DNA of 5,318 bases, taken from Actinomycetales bacterium Ga0077552 (GTDB lineage Bacteria > Actinomycetota > Actinomycetes > Actinomycetales > Microbacteriaceae). Made by a program: the position numbers and the translations under genes. Under the pieces are notes generated by a model, which made no database searches, had not been told where the DNA came from, and worked only from the letters and a program-made list of their open reading frames with translations. Shown here piece by piece: positions 1-5,196 of this stretch; within the stretch, counting starts at the first letter, position 1; each line of letters opens with the position of its first letter. The DNA is taken from assembly GCA_001464255.1 (NCBI GenBank), contig LNFD01000184.1:1-5318 (forward strand). Reading direction: 5' to 3'.

Positions 1-534
1 ACCCTCTTCAGCCGCGCCGAGATCACGACCTCGACGGTGCTCGCGATGCTCGCGGCCTTCGTCGGCACGATCCTGTTCTGGCTGCTGTACTTCAGCCACG
101 GGGCCGAGCACGGCACCCGGTTCATCAGCGCCTCCGCGCAGACCGGGCGCATCGCGCGGCTCACCTACACCTACCTGCACATGGTGCTCGTGGGTGGGGT
201 CGTGCTGCTCGCGGTGGGCGACGACCTCGTGCTCGCGCATCCCGACGACCCGCTCGATGCCGCGACGAACGCGATCGTCGTGGGGGCGGCGGCGCTGTAC
301 CTGCTCGGCAACCTGCTGTTCAAACGCTCGATCGGGCGGCCGTGGCTGCGCTCGCACCTGCTCGGCATGGCAGCCCTCACGGCGCTGTGGGCGCTCGCCC
401 CGCTCGTACCGGCCCTCACCTGGATCGTCAACGGCATCGTCGCGCTCGTCGTCGTCATCGACGAGTACGTCTGGCCGAACGATGAGGAGGCCGAGCGCGA
501 GGCTCAGGAAGCCGCCGACTCGGTCGAGATCTGA
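1..534 (+). CDS. LtrA-family (low temperature requirement protein A) membrane protein, C-terminal part; 5' end outside window
   Basis: The reading frame is open from base 1 to a TGA at 532-534, giving 177 visible residues with no start, so this is a 5'-truncated gene. A GTG at 37 is in frame but falls just inside a predicted membrane helix, and coding-type sequence continues upstream of it, so it is unlikely to be the true start. Five hydrophobic segments are visible at about residues 12-32, 57-76, 89-107, 119-137 and 139-156 of the fragment, followed by an acidic soluble tail (about 160-177). The phrase FWLLYFSHGAEHG after the first helix and the helix-rich layout match the C-terminal half of LtrA (PF06772 type) proteins, integral membrane proteins named from a Listeria cold-growth phenotype; their molecular function is not settled. 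The gene ends inside the convergent MFS gene (31-bp overlap). Family call is from recall of the family pattern; function is unknown. Confidence 0.8.
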   Translation, partial: TLFSRAEITTSTVLAMLAAFVGTILFWLLYFSHGAEHGTRFISASAQTGRIARLTYTYLHMVLVGGVVLLAVGDDLVLAHPDDPLDAATNAIVVGAAALYLLGNLLFKRSIGRPWLRSHLLGMAALTALWALAPLVPALTWIVNGIVALVVVIDEYVWPNDEEAEREAQEAADSVEI

Positions 535-1703
535 GCCTCGGCCCGCCTGGCGAGCAGACCGACGGCGGCGACGATCACGAGCGCCGCGAGCACCAGAGCT
601 ACGGTGACGAGCGGTAGCGCCGCGAGCGACGAGGCGCCGATGACGATCCCGCCGAGCAGCGCGCCACCCCCGATGCCGATGTTGAACGCGACCGTCAGCC
701 ACGCCGCCGCGATGTCGCGCAGGGCGGGGGATGCCGTCTGCAGCAGGCGTGCCTGGAAGATCACCGGCACCCCGCCGAGGAAGGCGCTCCACAGCACGAG
801 CAGCGCCACAACGGCGAGCGGCTGCGCGGCGAGGGCGGCGAGCCCCGCGACCGAGAGCGCGACGCCGCTGAGCAGCACCGGCAGCAGCGCGCGCGGGAAG
901 CGGTCGCCGAGCACGCCCGCCATGACGACCCCGAGCGCGCCCGCCGCCCCGAACAGCAGCAGGATGCCCGCGACGGCGCCCGCCCCGAACCCCGCGACCT
1001 CGATGACCCACGCCGCGACGTACGTGTAGAAGGTCGCGTGCCCGAGGGTGACGAGCACGACGGTGACGCAGAGCACGACGACCGGCACGATGGTCGCGTC
1101 GCGGCGGGCGGTCGGCAGGGCGGCGGAGGCCGCATCCCCCGCCCGGTGCTCGACCGGGGGCAGCACCGCGATGATGAGCGCCGCGATGACGACCACGAGG
1201 CCCGCGATGACAGCGAACGACGCCCGCCAGCCGACGGCCGCGCCGAGCAGGGTGCCGAGCGGCACGCCCGCCACGGTCGCCCCCGTCGCACCCGAGGTCG
1301 CGATCGCCACCGCGCGGGCGAGGCGGGCGGGCGCGACGAGACGGGCGGCGTACGGCGACACGACCGCCCAGAACACCCCGTGCGCGGCGCCGCCGATGAT
1401 GCGCGCGACGACGAGCACGGCGTAGCCCGGCGCGAGGGCGGCGATGAGGTTCGCGACCGCGAAGACCGCCAGCAGCGCCACGAGCAGGCGCTTGCGCGGC
1501 ACCGTGCGCGTCACGTGGGTCAGCGGCGCGGTCGCGACGACGACGGTGCCCGCGAAGACCGTGATGAGCAGGCCGACCTGCGCCTCGGTGATGCCGAGCT
1601 CGTCGCGCAGCTGCGGCAGCAGCCCGATGGGCAGGAACTCGCTCGTGACCGCCACGAAGATGCCCGCCGAGAGCAGCAGCAGCGATGACCAGGGCAGGCG
1701 CAC
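504..1703 (-). CDS. MFS transporter, DHA1 family, AraJ/SotB-like (sugar or drug efflux)
   Basis: This is a 399-residue protein, the usual length for a 12-helix DHA1 major facilitator, and would sit in the cytoplasmic membrane as a proton-coupled exporter. The N-terminal helix ends in TSEFLPIGLLPQL, a signature start of AraJ/SotB/YdhP-like exporters. A motif-A-like loop follows helix 2 (about 59-76, RTVPRKR). The motif-C region of antiporters is in helix 5 (about 142-157, GVPLGTLLG). The central cytoplasmic loop is about 182-204, and the second-half motif-A equivalent GVLGDRFPR is at 263-271. The GTG start at 1703 gives a short cytoplasmic end right before helix 1 and lies 6 nt downstream of a TACGCT -10 hexamer, which suggests a leaderless mRNA. 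It is divergent from purU across 53 bp. Substrate cannot be told from sequence; location next to nagA/nagB invites but does not prove a sugar-related role. Confidence 0.88.
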   Translation of the reverse strand: MRLPWSSLLLLSAGIFVAVTSEFLPIGLLPQLRDELGITEAQVGLLITVFAGTVVVATAPLTHVTRTVPRKRLLVALLAVFAVANLIAALAPGYAVLVVARIIGGAAHGVFWAVVSPYAARLVAPARLARAVAIATSGATGATVAGVPLGTLLGAAVGWRASFAVIAGLVVVIAALIIAVLPPVEHRAGDAASAALPTARRDATIVPVVVLCVTVVLVTLGHATFYTYVAAWVIEVAGFGAGAVAGILLLFGAAGALGVVMAGVLGDRFPRALLPVLLSGVALSVAGLAALAAQPLAVVALLVLWSAFLGGVPVIFQARLLQTASPALRDIAAAWLTVAFNIGIGGGALLGGIVIGASSLAALPLVTVALVLAALVIVAAVGLLARRAEAQISTESAAS

Positions 1704-1709
1704 GCGCTC

Positions 1710-1715
1710 AGCGTA
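1710..1715 (-). promoter_or_regulatory. Probable -10 element of a leaderless promoter for the MFS gene
   Basis: On the minus strand the sequence reads TACGCT-GAGCGC-GTG: a TANNNT -10 hexamer followed by exactly 6 nt and then the GTG start of the MFS gene. This places the transcription start at or next to the start codon. No Shine-Dalgarno sequence is visible before the GTG, as expected of a leaderless transcript. No convincing -35 hexamer is seen at the expected distance, which falls in the GC palindrome. Confidence 0.6.
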
Positions 1716-1723
1716 GCCGCGCG

Positions 1724-1738
1724 GGGGCGCAGCGCCCC
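1724..1738. repeat. Perfect 15-bp palindrome between the two divergent promoters (candidate operator)
   Basis: GGGGCGC-A-GCGCCCC is a perfect 7+1+7 inverted repeat centred at 1731. It lies between the -10 hexamer of the MFS gene (1710-1715) and that of purU (1745-1750), covering the -35 positions of both. Its position suits a regulator controlling both genes, but a GC-only palindrome can arise by chance in DNA of this composition. It could also fold as a hairpin, but with no following T-run and upstream of both genes it is not a terminator. Confidence 0.35.
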
Positions 1739-1744
1739 GGCGAA

Positions 1745-1750
1745 TAGGCT
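1745..1750 (+). promoter_or_regulatory. Probable -10 element of a leaderless promoter for the purU-nagA-DUF1349 operon
   Basis: The sequence TAGGCT-GGACAC-GTG places a TANNNT hexamer 6 nt before the GTG start of purU, so transcription would begin at the start codon. There is no purine-rich Shine-Dalgarno sequence in front of the GTG. It sits in one of the few AT-containing spots (AATAGG) of an otherwise GC-rich gap. No TTGACA-like -35 is apparent. This would be the only evident promoter for the three downstream genes. Confidence 0.65.
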
Positions 1751-1756
1751 GGACAC

Positions 1757-2614
1757 GTGAGCGAGACCCCCCACCACTGGATCGTGACGCTCGTCTGCGA
1801 CGACCGCCCCGGCATCGTGCACGCCGTCACGGGTGCGATCGTCGAGGCCGAGGGCAACATCACCGAGCTGCAGCAGTTCTCGAGCCTCGGCTCGGGTCGC
1901 TTCTTCCTGCGGCTGCAGACCGAGACGGCCGCCGACCACGATGCGCTGCTCGCGGCGCTGCAGCCCGTCATCGACCGCTACGGCATGGAGTGCCGCATCG
2001 ACGCGGTCGGGCGGCCGCTGCGCACGCTCGTGCTCGTGTCGAAGGCCGCGCACTGCCTCAACGACCTGCTCTTCCGCCAGCGCAGCGGGCACCTGCCCAT
2101 CGAGATCCCCCTCGTGCTCGGCAACCACCCCGACCTCGCCGAGCTCGCCGCGTTCTACGACGTGCCCTTCGAGTCGCGTCCGGTCACGACGGCCGACGAG
2201 AAGGCGGCCATGGAGGCGCGCATCATCGAGGCCGTCGAGCAGCACGATATCGAGCTCGTCGTGCTCGCGCGGTACATGCAGATCTTCTCCCCCGAGCTGT
2301 GCGCGGCGCTCGCGGGCCGCGCCATCAACATCCATCACTCGTTCCTGCCCGGGTTCAAGGGCGCGAACCCCTACGCCCGCGCGCACGCCCGCGGCGTGAA
2401 GCTCATCGGGGCGACGGCGCACTTCGTCACGAGCGATCTCGACGAGGGTCCGATCATCGAGCAGAACGTCACGCGCGTCGACCACTCGCGCTCGGCCGAC
2501 GAGCTCGTCGTGATCGGCCGCGACATCGAGAGCCGCACGCTCAGCCAGGCCGTGCGCTGGTTCGCGGAGGACCGCGTGCTGCTCGACGGCCAGCGCACCA
2601 TCATCTTCACCTAG
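1757..2614 (+). CDS. purU: Formyltetrahydrofolate deformylase (10-formyl-THF hydrolase)
   Basis: This cytoplasmic enzyme hydrolyses 10-formyl-tetrahydrofolate to tetrahydrofolate and formate, balancing one-carbon units and, in known cases, supplying formate to purine synthesis. The 285-residue length is standard. An N-terminal ACT regulatory domain covers about 7-85 (WIVTLVCDDRPGIVHAVTG), the region that in E. coli PurU senses methionine and glycine. A formyltransferase-fold catalytic domain covers about 88-285. The catalytic Asn-His-Asp set is present: N191 and H193 in INIHHSFLPGFKG and D229 in LDEGPII, with the 38-residue Asn-Asp spacing of E. coli PurN (N106/D144). The KAAHCLNDLL segment (96-105) is the typical PurU domain junction. 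The GTG start at 1757 fits the family N-terminus and the leaderless promoter. It is the first gene of a unit with nagA 11 bp downstream. Confidence 0.96.
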   Translation: MSETPHHWIVTLVCDDRPGIVHAVTGAIVEAEGNITELQQFSSLGSGRFFLRLQTETAADHDALLAALQPVIDRYGMECRIDAVGRPLRTLVLVSKAAHCLNDLLFRQRSGHLPIEIPLVLGNHPDLAELAAFYDVPFESRPVTTADEKAAMEARIIEAVEQHDIELVVLARYMQIFSPELCAALAGRAINIHHSFLPGFKGANPYARAHARGVKLIGATAHFVTSDLDEGPIIEQNVTRVDHSRSADELVVIGRDIESRTLSQAVRWFAEDRVLLDGQRTIIFT

Positions 2615-2618
2615 GGGG
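2613..2618 (+). promoter_or_regulatory. Shine-Dalgarno sequence of nagA
   Basis: AGGGGG overlaps the last two bases of the purU stop codon and lies 7 nt before the GTG at 2626. It decides the nagA start: the frame is open far upstream inside purU, but only this GTG has a ribosome site and yields the normal NagA N-terminus. Confidence 0.7.
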
Positions 2619-2625
2619 TCTGCCC

Positions 2626-3774
2626 GTGCCGACGCTGCTGACGAACGCGAGCCTGCTCGACGCCGACGGCCGGCGCGACGGCTGGGTGCTGATCGACGGC
2701 GACCGCATCGCGGCCACGGGCCTCTCCGGCGTGGATGCTCCGCCTCCCGCCGCGACCACGATCGACCTCGGCGGGCGCACCGTGACACCCGGCTTCATCG
2801 ACCTGCACGGCCACGGCGGTGGCGGTGCCGCGTTCGACAACGGGGCCGAGGAGATCGACACGGCGCTCGCGGTGCACCGCGCGCACGGCACCACCCGTTC
2901 GGTCATCTCGCTCGTCGCCAACCCGCTCGTCGACGTGCGCGAGTCGCTCGCCCTTGTCGCCTCGCTGGCCGAGGCAGACCCGACGATCGTCGGCTCGCAC
3001 CTCGAGGGCCCCTTCCTCGCGATCGGCCGCCGCGGCGCGCACGCGCCCGAGTTCTTGCGCGAGCCCGACCCGCAGACGATCCAGGGCCTCATCGACGCCG
3101 GGCGCGGAACCATCCGGCAGGTGACGATCGCGCCCGAGCTGCCGGGAGCCCTCGACGCCGTGCGGCAGTTCGTCGACGCGGGGCTCGTCGTGGCGATCGG
3201 CCACACCGAGGCCGACGAGCACGTGGCGCGCGCGGCCTTCGACGCGGGGGCGACGCTCGTGACGCACGTGTTCAACGCGATGCCGGGCATCCACCACCGC
3301 GACCCCGGGCCGATCGCGGCGGCGTTCGACGACGACCGCGTGTCGCTCGAGCTCGTCGCCGACGGCGTGCACGTGCACCCCTCGGTCGTGCAGATGGTCT
3401 TCCGCGCCGCTCCGCACCGCGTCGCGCTCGTGACCGACGCGATGGCGGCGGCCGGTGGCGCCGACGGGCACTACCGGCTCGGGTCGCTCAACGTCGACGT
3501 GCGGGGCGGCATCGCCCACCTCGCGGGCACCTCGACGATCGCGGGCTCGACGCTGACGCAGGATGCCGCGCTGCGGCACGCGGTCACGGTCGCGGGCGTG
3601 CAAGAGAGCGCGGCGGTGGAGGCGCTCACCCGCACTCCTGCGTGCGTGCTGGGCCGCGACCAGGAATGGGGATCGCTGGCCGCGGGTTATGCCGCCGACC
3701 TCGTGGTTCTCGATGCCGGCTGGCGGGTCGAGCGGGTCTGGGCCGCGGGAGCGGAGATCGGAGCAGTCGCATGA
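2626..3774 (+). CDS. nagA: N-acetylglucosamine-6-phosphate deacetylase
   Basis: This cytoplasmic amidohydrolase removes the acetyl group from GlcNAc-6-phosphate, giving glucosamine-6-phosphate for NagB. From the GTG at 2626 the protein is 382 residues, matching the family. It has a small N-terminal beta segment (1-52), then PGFIDLHGHG (55-64) opening the TIM barrel. Metal ligand E127 is in SHLEGPF, H193 in GHTEA and H214 in THVFNAMP. Substrate residue H249 is in ADGVHVHP, and the catalytic Asp D271 is in VTDAM. The last four track E. coli H195, H216, H251 and D273 at an offset of two. Residues 61-63 are HGH, the metal-binding HxH that E. coli lacks, so a two-metal centre is likely. The frame stays open for over 600 bp upstream inside purU, but that part is a shadow. 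The gene overlaps the DUF1349 gene by 4 bp (ATGA), indicating translational coupling. Confidence 0.96.
   Translation: MPTLLTNASLLDADGRRDGWVLIDGDRIAATGLSGVDAPPPAATTIDLGGRTVTPGFIDLHGHGGGGAAFDNGAEEIDTALAVHRAHGTTRSVISLVANPLVDVRESLALVASLAEADPTIVGSHLEGPFLAIGRRGAHAPEFLREPDPQTIQGLIDAGRGTIRQVTIAPELPGALDAVRQFVDAGLVVAIGHTEADEHVARAAFDAGATLVTHVFNAMPGIHHRDPGPIAAAFDDDRVSLELVADGVHVHPSVVQMVFRAAPHRVALVTDAMAAAGGADGHYRLGSLNVDVRGGIAHLAGTSTIAGSTLTQDAALRHAVTVAGVQESAAVEALTRTPACVLGRDQEWGSLAAGYAADLVVLDAGWRVERVWAAGAEIGAVA
3760..3763 (+). promoter_or_regulatory. Shine-Dalgarno sequence of the DUF1349 gene
   Basis: GGAG inside the last codons of nagA lies 7 nt before the ATG at 3771. It supports the ATG that overlaps the nagA stop as the true start, rather than in-frame upstream starts inside nagA. 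Confidence 0.55.
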
Positions 3775-4391
3775 GCACCGTCGAGACCGACGGCGGCACC
3801 GCGCCGTTCGCGCACGGAACCTGGACCCGCGAGCCGCTCTCCAGCGAACTCGATGCGGCCGGCGCGCTCGTCGTCGAGGCCGCCGAGGGCAGCGACTGGT
3901 GGCGCGACACCGCCTACGGGTTCCGTCACGAGAACGGTCACGCCCTGCTCGCGCCGTGGCTGCCCGGCACGGCCGTCGAGGTCACCTTCGAACTCGCGGG
4001 CTTCACGGGCGAGTTCGACCAGGCCGGGCTCGCCGTGATCGTCGACGACGAGCACTGGATCAAGGCCGGGGTCGAGCACAGCGACGGGCACCAGCAGCTC
4101 GGCGCGGTCGTGACCGTCGGCGCGAGCGACTGGTCGACGGGGCGCGTCGACGACTGGGTGGGCACGGCGGTGACCGTGCGGGCATCCCGCATCGCCGACG
4201 CCGTCGTCATCAGGGCGCGCTCGTCGGCCGACCCCGAGTGGCGGCTCGTGCGCGTCGCGCGGTTCCCGCACGAGTCGGCGCTCATCGGGCCCATGCTGTG
4301 CGCCCCCACGCGGTCGGGCCTGCGCGTGCGCTTCCTCGGCTGGCGTGTGACCGCGGCCGACACCGAGCTGCACGCCGAGCCTCCCGCGTAG
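3771..4391 (+). CDS. DUF1349 domain protein (concanavalin A-like fold), translationally coupled to nagA
   Basis: This is a 206-residue protein with no signal peptide or membrane segment, so it is probably cytoplasmic. Nearly the whole length matches the DUF1349 (PF07081) pattern: an aromatic-rich entry SDWWRDTAYGF (41-51), then alternating beta strands, the core AGLAVIVDDEHWIKAGVE (85-102), a strand pair with DWSTG (120-124), WRLVRVARFP (157-166) near the C-terminal sheet, and a closing IGPMLCAP plus LRVRFLGW (172-191). Members adopt a concanavalin A-like jelly roll; the yeast relative Ree1 has been linked to enolase regulation, and the bacterial role is unknown. The ATG overlaps the nagA stop as ATGA, so the two are translated together. 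That context suggests a task linked to amino-sugar phosphates or binding of a glycan-like ligand, but this is inference. Residues W43, W44, H95, W96, E102 and H103 are the visible polar/aromatic candidates for a ligand site. Confidence 0.85.
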   Translation: MSTVETDGGTAPFAHGTWTREPLSSELDAAGALVVEAAEGSDWWRDTAYGFRHENGHALLAPWLPGTAVEVTFELAGFTGEFDQAGLAVIVDDEHWIKAGVEHSDGHQQLGAVVTVGASDWSTGRVDDWVGTAVTVRASRIADAVVIRARSSADPEWRLVRVARFPHESALIGPMLCAPTRSGLRVRFLGWRVTAADTELHAEPPA

Positions 4392-4401
4392 CGCCGCTCG
4401 A

Positions 4402-5196
4402 CTACAGGCCCTGCCAGGCGGGCTTGTGCACCCAGGCGTGCCGGTAGTAGTCGGCGAAGCGCAGCGCCGAGGCCGCCGCCTCGTCGACGACGACCGTGAC
4501 GCGCCCGTGCAGCTGGATGGCCGAGCCGGGCAGCGACGAGGTGACGGGCCCCTCGACCGCGGCCGCGAGCGCCGCGGCCTTCGCCGCCCCGAACGCGAGC
4601 AGCACGAGGTGCCGGGCGGCGAGGATCGTGCCGAGGCCCTGCGTGATGCAGTGCAGCGGCACCTCGTCGGGTGCGGCGAAGAAGCGCGCGTTGTCGCGGC
4701 GGGTCTGCTCGGTGAGGGTCTTGACGCGCGTGCGCGAGGCGAACGATGACCCGGGCTCGTTGAACCCGATGTGGCCCGTCGCGCCGATGCCGAGCAGCTG
4801 CAGGTCGACGCCGCCCGCCGCCGCGATCGCGGCCTCGTAGCGGTCGCCGGCATCAGCGAGCGAGGCCTCGTACCCCAGCCCCTCGGCGAGGTCGTCGCCG
4901 GGCACGCGCACGCGGGCGGGGTCGAGACCGAGCGGCACGACGACCTCGCGCTCGATCACGGCGCGGTACGACTCGGGATGCCCGGCCGGCAGCCCCACGT
5001 ACTCGTCGAGCGCGAACCCCCGCACGTCGCGCAGCAGGGCAGCGTGCGGGCGCAGGGCCGTGTACACGGGCAGGGGGCTGGATCCGGTGGCGAGCCCGAG
5101 CACGGCATCCGCCCGCCGCCGCACGAGCGCGACGATCGCCTCGGCGACGAGCACCCCGCCCGCGGCGGGGCTCGGAACGATGATGACCTCGGTCAT
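4402..5196 (-). CDS. nagB: Glucosamine-6-phosphate deaminase (isomerising)
   Basis: This cytoplasmic enzyme turns glucosamine-6-phosphate into fructose-6-phosphate and ammonia, the last step linking amino sugars to glycolysis. The 264-residue length is typical. Motifs in order are the phosphate-binding loop GLATGSSPLPVY (34-45), ALDEYVGL with D64 (E. coli D72, the acid/base of isomerisation), GHPESY (72-77), GIGATGHIGFNEP (136-148) with H142 and E147 (E. coli H143, E148), LTEQTRRDNARFF (161-173), TQGLGTIL (185-192) and SSLPGSAIQLHG (220-231). Two points stand out. The position of E. coli D141 is Thr (T140). S150, R157, K159 and T160 match the E. coli allosteric GlcNAc-6-P site. The ATG overlaps the upstream gene's stop as ATGA and has no clear Shine-Dalgarno, so translation is likely coupled. 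It converges on the nagA operon with a 10-bp gap. Confidence 0.96.
   Translation of the reverse strand: MTEVIIVPSPAAGGVLVAEAIVALVRRRADAVLGLATGSSPLPVYTALRPHAALLRDVRGFALDEYVGLPAGHPESYRAVIEREVVVPLGLDPARVRVPGDDLAEGLGYEASLADAGDRYEAAIAAAGGVDLQLLGIGATGHIGFNEPGSSFASRTRVKTLTEQTRRDNARFFAAPDEVPLHCITQGLGTILAARHLVLLAFGAAKAAALAAAVEGPVTSSLPGSAIQLHGRVTVVVDEAAASALRFADYYRHAWVHKPAWQGL

Noticed and set aside
1038..1688. Plus-strand open frame of 216 codons opposite the MFS gene
   Set aside because: The product is almost only Arg, Asp, Glu, Gly and Gln, a typical GC shadow of a membrane-protein gene on the other strand; no ribosome site.
1704..1756. DasR/NagR-type operator (dre-like, ACTGGTCTAGACCAGT pattern) in the divergent promoter gap
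   Set aside because: No such sequence is present; the only symmetric element is the GC palindrome at 1724-1738.
1990..2625. Possible N-terminal extension of nagA inside purU
   Set aside because: The frame is open but the extra residues are Arg/Ala-rich shadow of purU; the GTG at 2626 has a Shine-Dalgarno sequence and gives the normal NagA length.
1520..2788. Long minus-strand open frame (422 codons) opposite purU and into the MFS gene
   Set aside because: The translation is Arg/Ala-rich with no domain pattern, lies antisense to a certain purU, and is explained by high G+C suppressing stop codons.
3642..3770. Longer start for the DUF1349 gene inside nagA
   Set aside because: The extra 43 codons are a shadow of nagA; the ATG at 3771 has a GGAG at proper spacing and gives an ATGA overlap typical of coupled genes.
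4401..4424. GC-rich imperfect hairpin (GCCCTGCC...GGCGGGC region) near the convergent stops as a terminator
   Set aside because: The stem is broken by mismatches, lies within nagB coding sequence and has no T-run; not enough to call a terminator.
3563..4447. Plus-strand open frame of 294 codons across nagA end and DUF1349
   Set aside because: Arg-rich shadow in the wrong frame of two real genes; no start signal.
3687..4853. Minus-strand open frame of 388 codons across the DUF1349 gene and the nagB 3' half
   Set aside because: It overlaps two well-supported genes and has a Ser/Arg/Pro-rich low-complexity product without family features.
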